This document shows positions 1 through 8,305 of a stretch of 64,000 nucleotides of DNA, one piece after another. Made by a program: the position numbers and the translations under genes. The first letter of the stretch is position 1. Each line of letters begins with the position of its first letter. The notes below the pieces were generated by a model that ran no database searches, was not told where the DNA came from, and saw only the letters and a list, made by a program, of their open reading frames with translations. This stretch comes from Shewanella khirikhana (GTDB lineage Bacteria > Pseudomonadota > Gammaproteobacteria > Enterobacterales > Shewanellaceae): NCBI RefSeq assembly GCF_003957745.1, contig NZ_CP020373.1, positions 1,116,001-1,180,000 on the forward strand, written 5' to 3'.

Positions 1-1058
1 ACGAACCAACCAACAACCTGGACATCGACACCATCCGTTGGTTGCAGGACATGCTGAACCAGCGTAACAGCACCATGATCATCATCTCGCACGACCGTTA
101 CTTCCTGAACTCTGTGTGTACTCACATGGCGGATCTGGACTACGGTGAGCTGCGGGTGTATCCGGGCAACTACGATGAATATATGACGGCTGCGTCTCAG
201 GCCCGTGAGCGTCTGCTGGCCGACAACGCCAAGAAGAAGGCCCAAATTGCTGAGCTGCAGACCTTCGTGTCGCGCTTCTCGGCCAACGCCTCCAAAGCCA
301 AGCAGGCCACTTCCCGCGCCAAGCAGATTGAGAAAATCAAGCTGGACGAAGTGAAAGCCTCAAGCCGCGTTAACCCCTACATCCGTTTCGAGCAGGAAAA
401 GAAACTGTTCCGTAACGCGCTGGTGGTTGAGAACCTGACCAAGGGTTTCGATGGCGAGCCGCTGTTTAAAAACTTCAACCTGATTGCCGAAGTGGGTGAG
501 CGCATTGCTATCCTGGGTGAGAACGGTGCCGGTAAAACCACCATGGTACGTACCCTCATCCATGAACTGCCACAGGATGAAGGCACTATCCACTGGTCTG
601 AAAATGCCTCTATCGGTTACTACGCCCAGGATCACGCCAGTGACTTTGAAAACGATTTGAACGTATTTGACTGGATGAGCCAATGGAAGAAAGAAGGCGA
701 CGACGAGCAGGCCGTTCGCGGTATTCTGGGTCGTATGCTGTTTGGCGCCGACGACATCAAGAAATCAGTCAAGGTGCTGTCCGGTGGTGAGCAGGGTCGT
801 ATGTTGTTTGGCAAAATGATCATGCAAAAGCCCAACATCCTGGTGATGGACGAACCCACCAACCACCTGGACATGGAATCCATTGAATCGCTGAACAACG
901 CGCTGGAAATGTACGAAGGCACCCTGTTCTTCGTATCGCACGACCGCGCCTTCGTAAGCTCGCTGGCCAACCGTATTATCGAGATCACCCCAAATGGCGT
1001 GACCGATTTCAAAGGCACCTACGATGAGTTCCTGCGCAGCAAAGGTATCGAAAACTAA
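1..1058 (+). CDS. ybiT: ABC-F ATPase, YbiT type (5' end outside window)
   Basis: Cytoplasmic ABC-F protein with two nucleotide-binding domains and no membrane segment; the family acts on ribosomes. The frame is open from base 3, so the start lies upstream. Visible in order: end of the first ATPase domain (EPTNNLD Walker B, SHDRYF), a charged linker, then the second domain with GENGAGKTT Walker A, LSGGEQGR signature, MDEPTNHLD and a second SHDR switch. The order and the C-terminal FKGTYDEFL match YbiT. A hairpin terminator follows 19 bases after the stop. The exact ABC-F subgroup is judged from memory. Confidence 0.9.
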   Translation, partial: EPTNNLDIDTIRWLQDMLNQRNSTMIIISHDRYFLNSVCTHMADLDYGELRVYPGNYDEYMTAASQARERLLADNAKKKAQIAELQTFVSRFSANASKAKQATSRAKQIEKIKLDEVKASSRVNPYIRFEQEKKLFRNALVVENLTKGFDGEPLFKNFNLIAEVGERIAILGENGAGKTTMVRTLIHELPQDEGTIHWSENASIGYYAQDHASDFENDLNVFDWMSQWKKEGDDEQAVRGILGRMLFGADDIKKSVKVLSGGEQGRMLFGKMIMQKPNILVMDEPTNHLDMESIESLNNALEMYEGTLFFVSHDRAFVSSLANRIIEITPNGVTDFKGTYDEFLRSKGIEN

Positions 1059-1077
1059 ACTGCCGCTGCCGAAAAAG

Positions 1078-1101
1078 GCCGACCTAGTGTCGGCTTTTTT
1101 T
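1078..1101 (+). terminator. Rho-independent terminator after ybiT
   Basis: Six-base stem GCCGAC/GTCGGC with a five-base loop followed by seven T. Confidence 0.85.
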
Positions 1102-1272
1102 ATGGCCAAATCGTCCTTAACGGCAAAGATGAAAACAGCCACATCGGCGCCAGCGGCGACTCCGGGGTTGTGTTGTCAGCAAAAATCCCTTTAACTGGAA
1201 TGAGTTTTGGATAAAACCACTGGCAAGGCAGCCAAAGGCGCCAAACCTCATCCAGCCCTGAAGGAGAATCCC

Positions 1273-1653
1273 ATGGCGAAAAATCCCGTTTCCTGGTTTG
1301 AAATCTATGTGAATGACATTGGCAGGGCCCGCGCATTCTACGAGGCCGTGTTTGGCGTCAGCCTCGAGCAAATCCCCATTCCCGATGAAAATGGTTTTGA
1401 AATGTGGTTCTTTCCGTCTGAAATGAGCCAGTACGGCGCCAGTGGTGCACTGGTGCACATGCCGGGATTCGACGCGGGCGGCAACAGTACCCTGGTGTAT
1501 TTTGCCTGTGACGACTGCGCCGTGGAGGAGTCGCGGGTAGTGGGGGCTGGCGGCCAGGTGCAGCGCGCCAAGATGTCCATCGGCGAATATGGCTTTATCT
1601 CCCTTGCCATCGATACCGAGGGCAACATGATAGGCATGCACTCGCTCAAGTAA
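1273..1653 (+). CDS. VOC (glyoxalase/bleomycin-resistance fold) protein
   Basis: A 126-aa single VOC-domain protein. The start at 1273 is chosen because AAGGAG lies 8 bases before this ATG and the domain begins right after it (VSWFEIYVNDIGRARAFYEAVFG); the frame is open further upstream without a good ribosome site. C-terminal YGFISLAIDTEGNMIGMHS is the usual second half of the fold. Members bind metal and small substrates; the substrate here cannot be told. It stands alone between two other units. Confidence 0.8.
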   Translation: MAKNPVSWFEIYVNDIGRARAFYEAVFGVSLEQIPIPDENGFEMWFFPSEMSQYGASGALVHMPGFDAGGNSTLVYFACDDCAVEESRVVGAGGQVQRAKMSIGEYGFISLAIDTEGNMIGMHSLK

Positions 1654-1736
1654 TTCCGCTTTCGGGCTGACCAAGCGTATTGTCAGCCCATCTCCAATCC
1701 GTCGAGGGCACGCAAGATGCCCGGGAGCCACAGTCA

Positions 1737-2348
1737 ATGGATCAAGAAGCCACCCATCCGGTGCTGGTGCTGTTTGCCCATCCGGGCCAGACAGGCTCGG
1801 AAGTCTGCCTGCCGATGTACCGCGTTGCCTGCGATACCCCAGGTGTCACCTGCGTGGATTTATACGCTGAGTATCCCACCTTCAATATCGATATTCAGGC
1901 CGAGCAGCAGCGGCTGCTTAAGCATAAGGTACTGATTTTTCTGTTTCCGCTGTTTTGGTATTCCACCCCATCGCTGCTCAAGGAGTGGCAGGATCTGGTG
2001 CTGGAATACAATTTTGCCTATGGCGCCAGGGGCGACAAACTGCACGGCAAACCATTTTTTTGTGCCATCAGTGCCGGTGGCAGCGAAGCATCCTACAGTC
2101 CGGATGGTTATAACCATTTTGGTCTCAGAACCTTGCTGTCACCCCTTGAGCAAACCGCCTCGCTCACCGGCATGGCTTATCTGCCGCCGTTTGCGATATT
2201 TGGCGCCCGTTCGGCGCTGGAGGAAGGCCGGCTCGAGCCCCACCTGGAGCGCTGGCGCCGGTTGCTTGAAAAACTGGTGGCAGGGGCGCTGCCGGATGAG
2301 CAAGCCGCAGCCGCGGGGCTGCTCAATGGCTGGGAGGCTTTGTCATGA
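1737..2348 (+). CDS. KefG/KefF-like NAD(P)H oxidoreductase (potassium-efflux ancillary subunit)
   Basis: A 203-aa flavodoxin-fold protein of the NQO/KefF family: VLVLFAHPGQTGSEV near the N-terminus, the segment FPLFWYSTPSLLKEWQD typical of quinone-reductase-like proteins, and YNHFGLRTLLSPLEQTASLTG. Such proteins bind FMN and activate KefB/KefC antiporters. The gene overlaps the next one by 4 bases, and that gene is a KefB-type antiporter, which supports the subunit role. The start at 1737 is the first ATG that gives the usual family length. Confidence 0.85.
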   Translation: MDQEATHPVLVLFAHPGQTGSEVCLPMYRVACDTPGVTCVDLYAEYPTFNIDIQAEQQRLLKHKVLIFLFPLFWYSTPSLLKEWQDLVLEYNFAYGARGDKLHGKPFFCAISAGGSEASYSPDGYNHFGLRTLLSPLEQTASLTGMAYLPPFAIFGARSALEEGRLEPHLERWRRLLEKLVAGALPDEQAAAAGLLNGWEALS

Positions 2349-4276
2349 CAGGCATTTTTTTGCAGGCATTTGTTTACCTGCTCGCCGCCGTGCTGGCGGT
2401 GCCCCTGGCCAAGCGATTGGGGCTTGGCTCTGTGCTTGGCTATCTGGTCGCCGGGGTAGCCATTGGGCCGCTGCTGGGGCTGGTTGGGCAAGAAACACAA
2501 AGTATTCAGCATTTTGCTGAATTTGGTGTGGTGTTGATGCTGTTTTTGGTGGGCATGGAGCTTGATGCCAAGCAGCTGTGGCAGATGCGTCAACGGCTCT
2601 TGGGCCTTGGCGGGCTGCAGGTGCTGCTTACCACCGGAGCGGTGGCGGGGCTTGCGCTGGCGCTCGGTCAGCCATGGCAGATAGCGCTGGCGCTTGGCAT
2701 GATCCTCGCCATGTCGTCCACCGCCATAGTGCTGCAATCGCTGAATGAAAAGGGACTTGCCAAAACCGAAGGTGGCCGCAGCGATTTCTCGGTGCTGCTG
2801 TTTCAGGACATAGCCGTGATCCCAATCCTCGCAATTTTGCCACTGCTGACAATAAGTGCCCCAGTCGCCGAAAGCGGTCATGAGGATATGTCGCTGGTGG
2901 CAGGATTGCCGGGCTGGGCCAATGCCCTGGTGGTGCTTGGCGCCATTGCCGCTGTGGTCTTTGGCGGCCGCTTCCTGACCCGGCCGCTTTTTGGTTATGT
3001 GGCACGCTCAGGCCTGCGGGAAGTGTTTACCGCCGCGGCACTTATGTTGGTGATTGGCATTGCAGCGCTGATGAGTCTGGTGGGCCTGTCACCGGCCCTT
3101 GGCACCTTCCTTGCCGGCGTGGTGCTTGCCAGCAGTGAGTTTCGTCATGAACTTGAGTCCACCATAGAGCCGTTCAAGGGCTTGTTGCTGGGTCTGTTTT
3201 TTATCACGGTGGGCGCGGGCATCGATTTTGAGATGCTGCTGTCACAGTTTGCGCTGGTGCTGGGATTAGCCTTTGGGGTGATGCTGATTAAGGCGTTGGT
3301 GCTGTTGGTGCTGGCTAAAATCTTTCATCTGTCAGGCTCGGATAAATGGCTGTTTGCGCTGTCGCTGGCCCAGGCGGGTGAGTTTGGTTTTGTGCTGCTT
3401 GGCTACAGCCAGCAACAGGGGATTTTTGGCAGCGAGCTTGGGGCGTTGCTGTCGATGGTGGTGGCACTGAGCATGTTTTTAACCCCCGGGCTGTTCATTC
3501 TGTTTGAGAAGGTGATTTTGCCAAGGGTCACCCGCAGTGCCAATGAGCGTCAGGCTGACACCATCGATGAGCAGGGGCCGGTGATCATCGCCGGTATCGG
3601 CCGTTTCGGCCAGATAGTCAATCGTCTGCTCAGGGCCAATGGCGTGAAAACCGTGGTGCTGGACCGTGAATATGCTCAGGTGGAGCGGCTCAGGGACATT
3701 CAGATGAAGAGTTTCTTCGGCGATGTCAGTAACCCTGAGCTGTTACACACCGCAGGCATTGAGTCGGCCAAAATGCTGGTGGTGGCCATTGATGATGTGG
3801 AGGGCGCCACCGAGCTTGTGCGCCATGTGCGGCATCATTATCCGCAGGTGGTTATTCTGGCGCGCGCCTTCGACCGGGGCCACACCTACGCCCTGACCGA
3901 AGCCGGGGCCGATTGGGTGGTGAGCGAAACCTTCCACTCGGCGCTGAATATGGGCGGTGAGGCGCTGACGCGCCTTGGGTTGCATCCCTTTGTTGCCGAG
4001 CAGCGTAAAACCGCCATGGTGGAGCGTGAGAAGGCCCATGCGGGTGAGCTGTACGAAGCCTGGTTTGAGATGCGGGACAACCTTGACCGGCGCGAGCGCT
4101 ATCTGAACCTGTTTATGAAGCTTGAAGCGGCACTGGTGGAAGATATGGGCAAAGACCGGATGGATGGTCACAGCCGCAGTTTGAGTGGCTGGACGCCACC
4201 GCCCAAGGGCTATGAAAAGGTGCTGGCCACCCAGGATGAAGAGCTGCACCACCATCAAAGCCCGCCAGCGGGTTGA
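2345..4276 (+). CDS. KefB/KefC-type glutathione-gated K+/H+ antiporter (CPA2 family)
   Basis: A 643-aa inner-membrane protein. Residues 1-390 hold many hydrophobic helices with CPA2 motifs (LGYLVAGVAIGPLLGL, FGVVLMLFLVGMEL, SLAQAGEFGFVL). Residues about 405-520 form a TrkA-N/RCK domain with the Rossmann motif IAGIGRFGQIVNRLL. The family releases potassium and acidifies the cytoplasm during electrophile attack, gated by glutathione adducts. ATGA overlap with the oxidoreductase gene implies coupled translation. Ends at a terminator shared with the convergent DUF1415 gene. Confidence 0.9.
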   Translation: MTGIFLQAFVYLLAAVLAVPLAKRLGLGSVLGYLVAGVAIGPLLGLVGQETQSIQHFAEFGVVLMLFLVGMELDAKQLWQMRQRLLGLGGLQVLLTTGAVAGLALALGQPWQIALALGMILAMSSTAIVLQSLNEKGLAKTEGGRSDFSVLLFQDIAVIPILAILPLLTISAPVAESGHEDMSLVAGLPGWANALVVLGAIAAVVFGGRFLTRPLFGYVARSGLREVFTAAALMLVIGIAALMSLVGLSPALGTFLAGVVLASSEFRHELESTIEPFKGLLLGLFFITVGAGIDFEMLLSQFALVLGLAFGVMLIKALVLLVLAKIFHLSGSDKWLFALSLAQAGEFGFVLLGYSQQQGIFGSELGALLSMVVALSMFLTPGLFILFEKVILPRVTRSANERQADTIDEQGPVIIAGIGRFGQIVNRLLRANGVKTVVLDREYAQVERLRDIQMKSFFGDVSNPELLHTAGIESAKMLVVAIDDVEGATELVRHVRHHYPQVVILARAFDRGHTYALTEAGADWVVSETFHSALNMGGEALTRLGLHPFVAEQRKTAMVEREKAHAGELYEAWFEMRDNLDRRERYLNLFMKLEAALVEDMGKDRMDGHSRSLSGWTPPPKGYEKVLATQDEELHHHQSPPAG

Positions 4277-4286
4277 GCGCAGAATG

Positions 4287-4313
4287 AAAAAGCCGGACTC
4301 AGTCCGGCTTTTT
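4287..4313. terminator. Bidirectional terminator between convergent genes
   Basis: Ten-base stem AAGCCGGACT/AGTCCGGCTT with A-tract before and T-tract after, so it works on both strands. It overlaps the 3' end of the DUF1415 gene. Confidence 0.85.
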
Positions 4314-4859
4314 GCACTCTTGCAGCAGGCGCACAAAAAACTCACTGCCCTTGCGGCGGGCAAAAGCGATATTGCGCTCCGGGATGCTTTCCGGCTCGTT
4401 GTAACTTGCCAGGGCTGCCGCCATGCCTTCCTCGCGGATAATATGCAAGGTGGGATAGGGGGCGCGGTTGGTGAAGTTGGCCGGATCGTCCTGCGGCTCG
4501 CCGTCGAAGCAATAATCGGGATGGAAGCTCGCCAGCTGATAAGTGCCTTCAAAGCCTTCTTCAACCAACAGGTCTTCGGCAATGCCAAGCAGATCCAGAT
4601 AGAGGTAAAAACCCTCGAATCCCCGCGGCAGAATAAAGAGACTGGTTTCCACTTCCGGATGGGCATCGAGGAACTGGCATTCATCCAGCAGGGCTTGCAA
4701 GACGTGCTCCATGCGGGTCTCTTCACACACCAGATAGCGGATGCTGTTACGCTCCACTTCGCGGCGGGCGAAGGGGCAGATATTGTATTTCATGATCACC
4801 TTGGTGACCCAGGCGCGGGTCTCATCGGTGATGGCCTGAATTTCCTGCTGTTCGGACAT
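4299..4859 (-). CDS. DUF1415 family protein
   Basis: A 186-aa cytoplasmic protein recognised by ETRAWVTKVIMKYNICPFARREVE near the start and FHPDYCFDGEPQDDPANFTNRAPYPTLHIIRE in two halves later on. These conserved Cys, His and Asp residues are typical of DUF1415; the biochemical role is unknown. A longer reading with a GTG at 4901 exists, but the family normally begins near MSEQQE, so the ATG at 4859 is preferred. Confidence 0.8.
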   Translation of the reverse strand: MSEQQEIQAITDETRAWVTKVIMKYNICPFARREVERNSIRYLVCEETRMEHVLQALLDECQFLDAHPEVETSLFILPRGFEGFYLYLDLLGIAEDLLVEEGFEGTYQLASFHPDYCFDGEPQDDPANFTNRAPYPTLHIIREEGMAAALASYNEPESIPERNIAFARRKGSEFFVRLLQECKKPD

Positions 4860-4934
4860 CTTGGCTGGTCTCTGGGGCTCGGTTTTGCCGGTTGGACGCA
4901 CATGGTAGAAACCTCGCTGCCAACACGCAAATAA

Positions 4935-4959
4935 AAAAGCAGCCCAGGGGCTGCTTTTT
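4935..4959 (-). terminator. Terminator after iron-type TonB receptor
   Basis: AAGCAGCC/GGCTGCTT stem with short loop flanked by A and T tracts, 17 bases beyond the receptor stop on the minus strand. Confidence 0.8.
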
Positions 4960-4975
4960 CACATATTGCTCAGGC

Positions 4976-7117
4976 TCAGAAAGACCACTTCATGCCCAAA
5001 TTGACCGTGGTACCCAGTCCCTTGGTGTTGTAACCGGGGAAGGTAAAGGCTTGAGATCGCGCAGAATAATAGTCTTCATTCAACAGGTTCTCGACCCCGA
5101 GGCTAAACAGCAACTGATCCATACGATAGCTGGTGGCAAGATTCAGCAGCGAGTAACTGTCTACCGGTCCCTGACTGCCAGTGTACTGGCCGTTGACCGG
5201 CTCAAAGCGTTTACGGTCGCCCACATACAGCCAGCTTAACGACAGGCGGGCGTTATCGAAAGCGTCCCAGTCGAGGAAGGCGGCGAATTTCGGCGGCGTG
5301 ATGGCCTGGCCGTCGAGGTAAATATCCTGATCGGTATCCTTGCCTTCCATCCAGGCGTAGTTGGCGCCGAGCGTCAGCGCGTCGCTGAGGGCATAGCTTG
5401 CTGCCAGCTCAAAACCCTTGATTTCCTGGGGTGCGCGTACCGGCTCGTAAATGCCGGTGGCCGGGTTGAGCACGGTACGGGTGCCAAGCTCAGATTTGCT
5501 GATAAAGGCCGCCGCCGAGTAACTGAGCTCCTGCCAATCGCCAGAGAAGCCCACTTCGTAGTTATCAATCAAGGCCGCCTGGGACTGGATTTTGGCTAAA
5601 TCATCCACGGTAGCAGTGCGCAGCAGCAGTCCCAGATCCGACACATCGGCGCCCTGAGAGAAGCTGATAAAGGGGCTGAGCAGCTCACTGCCATTGTATC
5701 TCAGGCCAATGTTATAGGTGGTGGCATCAAAATCGACATCGCCGCCGCGCACATCCACCGGCGTGGAGCACTGGGTCTGGCTGCGACAGACACGCAGGGT
5801 CTGATAGTCTTCGACCGCAATCGTCATCTGATCCCGGCGCACACCGGCTTTAAGCACCCAGTCGTCGCTGATTAACCACTTGGTTTGCAGATAGAAGGCC
5901 AGATTTTGCATGTCCATTTCCGGCACCCACATGCGGCCGTCGACCAGTGGTTGGCTGGAGACATCCTGCAGGTAATCCACGCCGTAGATCAGGTCAAGTT
6001 CGCTGCTGGCGAGCTCAAAGCTTGAGTTGAAGTTGGCGCGCAGGCCGCGCTTTTCCGAGCGAATAATCGACTGACCACCATCAAATCCCTGCTCGGGGTT
6101 GGCGAGGCTGGCGCTGTAGAAGAACACGTTGTTGATCTTCTGGCCGTAGGCATCGATGGCCAGACGGGTGTTGTCAAACAGCGCCAGATCTTCGTACTTC
6201 AGCATCAGGTTGTGGTTACCGTCGGGCCCCTGGGGAACACCTTTGCGGGCCGAGGGATTTTCGGCCTTGATGGCATAAGTTTTCTGACCGCTGTTGACGC
6301 TGCCGGTCACATCCACCAAATCGGCATCCTGCTGCGACTCGAAATAGTTGTAGGTAAGCTGCAGTGATTTTTCATCATCAAAATCAAAGCGGAACTTAGT
6401 AAACAGGTTTTGTGAAGTGGTTTCTGATAACCCATAAACCAAGCCGGGCACATCGCCTTCTGCGTCGCGCTGCAGGCCGTATTCTTCGCGGCTGGCGCTG
6501 ACGAGATAACCAAAATCGCCGCTGGCGCCGTCGAGGGCACCTTCGATGCGACTGCCGGCGCTGTCTTCAAATTTGACGGCACTGAAGCGGCTGGACACGC
6601 CCAGGGTGCCATTGATGCCACCACCGGCACCGGGCTTTTTGGTGATGTAGTTGATGATACCGCCCGCCGCGCCATTGCCGTAAATCGAGGTGGCGCCCTT
6701 GATGACTTCGATACGCTCGATGGCGTTCATGTCAATGGAGCGGATATCCAGCGAGCCATTTCTGAGTGGGGTGGACTGCGGCACACCATCAATCAGAATC
6801 AATGCCTTACGGCCGCGCAGAGTTTGCCCTGCGTTGCTTGAGGTGCCGGTGGCAGGCGACATACCGGGTACCCGCACCGCCAGCAGATTTTGCAGCTCCG
6901 AGCTGATGCTCATTTCGGTGGCGATAGTTGCGCTGTCCACCAGGGTCACCGAGGAGGGCACTTCATCGAGGCGTTCGGGCACCCGGCTGCCGGTGACTAT
7001 CATGCGCTCGACAGGCTGGGCGTTGTCAGCGGCTTGAGCTTGGGTTTCGGCAGCGGCAGGGAGCGTCGCGAGGCCCGCCAGTGATGACAAGGCCAGGGCA
7101 ACAGGGGAGTACTTCAT
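4976..7117 (-). CDS. TonB-dependent receptor, probable iron/siderophore uptake
   Basis: A 713-aa outer-membrane receptor. The N-terminus is a signal peptide ending ATLPAAA. The plug follows (ERMIVTGSRVPERLDEVPSS, then LRGRKALILIDGVPQ and IERIEVIKGATSIYGNGAAGG), then a beta-barrel of about 550 residues ending in GMKWSF with terminal Phe. A Fur box lies just upstream of the start (7145-7163), so it is likely induced by iron starvation. The ligand (ferric siderophore is the default guess) cannot be read from sequence. Monocistronic with its own terminator. Confidence 0.88.
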   Translation of the reverse strand: MKYSPVALALSSLAGLATLPAAAETQAQAADNAQPVERMIVTGSRVPERLDEVPSSVTLVDSATIATEMSISSELQNLLAVRVPGMSPATGTSSNAGQTLRGRKALILIDGVPQSTPLRNGSLDIRSIDMNAIERIEVIKGATSIYGNGAAGGIINYITKKPGAGGGINGTLGVSSRFSAVKFEDSAGSRIEGALDGASGDFGYLVSASREEYGLQRDAEGDVPGLVYGLSETTSQNLFTKFRFDFDDEKSLQLTYNYFESQQDADLVDVTGSVNSGQKTYAIKAENPSARKGVPQGPDGNHNLMLKYEDLALFDNTRLAIDAYGQKINNVFFYSASLANPEQGFDGGQSIIRSEKRGLRANFNSSFELASSELDLIYGVDYLQDVSSQPLVDGRMWVPEMDMQNLAFYLQTKWLISDDWVLKAGVRRDQMTIAVEDYQTLRVCRSQTQCSTPVDVRGGDVDFDATTYNIGLRYNGSELLSPFISFSQGADVSDLGLLLRTATVDDLAKIQSQAALIDNYEVGFSGDWQELSYSAAAFISKSELGTRTVLNPATGIYEPVRAPQEIKGFELAASYALSDALTLGANYAWMEGKDTDQDIYLDGQAITPPKFAAFLDWDAFDNARLSLSWLYVGDRKRFEPVNGQYTGSQGPVDSYSLLNLATSYRMDQLLFSLGVENLLNEDYYSARSQAFTFPGYNTKGLGTTVNLGMKWSF

Positions 7118-7144
7118 CTCTCATTCCTTCGTTATAAAAATCCT

Positions 7145-7163
7145 GGGAATGATAATCACTATC
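7145..7163. promoter_or_regulatory. Fur box
   Basis: GGGAATGATAATCACTATC matches 16 of the 19 positions of the Fur consensus and lies 28 bases upstream of the receptor start codon. Confidence 0.8.
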
Positions 7164-7366
7164 AATAATACATTCACATTATTTACAAAGGTTAAAAAAT
7201 TGTGCCGCAGTTACAGCGGCTTAAAGCAAGTGTGAGCCAGCGCGAAAACCGACCTTTGGCCACTGGTAATCTGCGCTGTTGGGGATTACTCTCACAGGAT
7301 CGGATACGGGAAATTGACTCCCGGTTTGGTGAATTTAAAGGGATATACCCGCATTCAGGAGGAATT

Positions 7367-7816
7367 ATGTCTTTGAAACGCAAAACATCATCTATTTTCG
7401 CCGCAGCCCTGACCCTGTCCATTTCGCTGGTGACCATGCCGGCCATGGCCGCCGAATGGTTCAAGATTGCCGACAAGGTGGTGAACTACAAATCGGAAAC
7501 CGACGAGGTTACCCCCCAGTTTGGCGAGAAGAACGTTACCCATATCAAGCTGGTGTGTACCCAGGGCACGGTGAATCTGCATAAGATTAGCCTGCACATG
7601 TCCGACGGTTCGGTGAAAGTGGTGGATAACCTGGGTGTGCTCAGCAAAGGCCTCGCCAGCCGGGTGATTGGTGTGCCAAAAGGCGATGCCACACTCAAGA
7701 AAATCGAGCTGAATTACGACTCTATGGGCAGCCAGGAAATGGCGCTGCTTGGCATGTCGAAAAAGGCCCATGTGGACATCATGGGTAAGAACGACGACAA
7801 AGATAAATCCGAGTAA
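7367..7816 (+). CDS. Small secreted protein, possibly DUF2541-like
   Basis: A 149-aa protein with a signal peptide (AALTLSISLVTMPAMAAEW, cleavage after AMA) and a soluble periplasmic domain of about 120 residues rich in beta strands, containing a lone Cys (KLVCTQG), then a lysine-rich tail. The start at 7367 has AGGAGG 5 bases upstream. The pattern ISLHMSDGSVKVVDNLGVLSKG resembles DUF2541 proteins, but this is a weak call; no function is known. Followed by a strong terminator. Confidence 0.6.
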   Translation: MSLKRKTSSIFAAALTLSISLVTMPAMAAEWFKIADKVVNYKSETDEVTPQFGEKNVTHIKLVCTQGTVNLHKISLHMSDGSVKVVDNLGVLSKGLASRVIGVPKGDATLKKIELNYDSMGSQEMALLGMSKKAHVDIMGKNDDKDKSE

Positions 7817-7868
7817 GCCCAGATAGCGTTCCCAAAGCGCTTTTGCTGTAGCCCGGCTCAGCCAAACA

Positions 7869-7901
7869 GCCCGCCCTTTTCAGGGGCGGGCAGTTGTTTT
7901 A
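7869..7901 (+). terminator. Terminator after small secreted protein
   Basis: GC-rich stem GCCCGCCC/GGGCGGGC with a six-base loop and a T-rich tail. Confidence 0.8.
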
Positions 7902-8005
7902 TGGCATTTGAAAACGTCGCTTTAATTGCCTTTTGAGCGTTTTTTCTCCGCATCGCTTTCTTTCGCATTGTTGTCCTCCGCATAGCTCTCTTCCGCACAT
8001 CTATT

Positions 8006-8043
8006 CATAAGTGCATTGTCATAAGTGCATTGTCATAAGTGCG
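8006..8043. repeat. 14-bp tandem repeat, 2.7 copies
   Basis: The unit CATAAGTGCATTGT occurs twice exactly and a third time in part. It lies in the non-coding stretch 7902-8176, in which no gene is seen. Confidence 0.8.
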
Positions 8044-8176
8044 TTTTCATCAGTACAGTCCGCCATTTGCGGTGCCATTCGCGATTCAGTGCGGCCGATT
8101 TCCTCTGAGCTTACCTGTGCTGCGACAGCGGCCTGGTGGCAGAGCGAATGACGTCCGCTAAAAATTCCGGTTGATC

Positions 8177-8220
8177 TTTACAGTTTCTTTACTTAATTTA
8201 TACAAATGTAAGCGCTTACA
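8177..8220 (+). promoter_or_regulatory. Promoter and LacI-family operator of GH16 gene
   Basis: A -35 TTTACA (8177), 16-bp spacer and -10 TATACA (8199) are followed at once by the perfect palindrome TGTAAGCGCTTACA (8207-8220). Repressor bound there would block transcription initiation. The same palindrome recurs upstream of the other glucan genes. Confidence 0.75.
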
Positions 8221-8305
8221 TTTGGTTTCAGAAGGAAACATCGGCAGTAGGTAGCGCTCACAAAGCTAACTTTATCCATAAAACACAGTGGGTTGGGCTC
8301 CGATA

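Noticed and set aside
3743..4726. Long minus-strand frame over the antiporter and DUF1415 genes
   Set aside because: Overlaps two well-supported genes and shows no family similarity.
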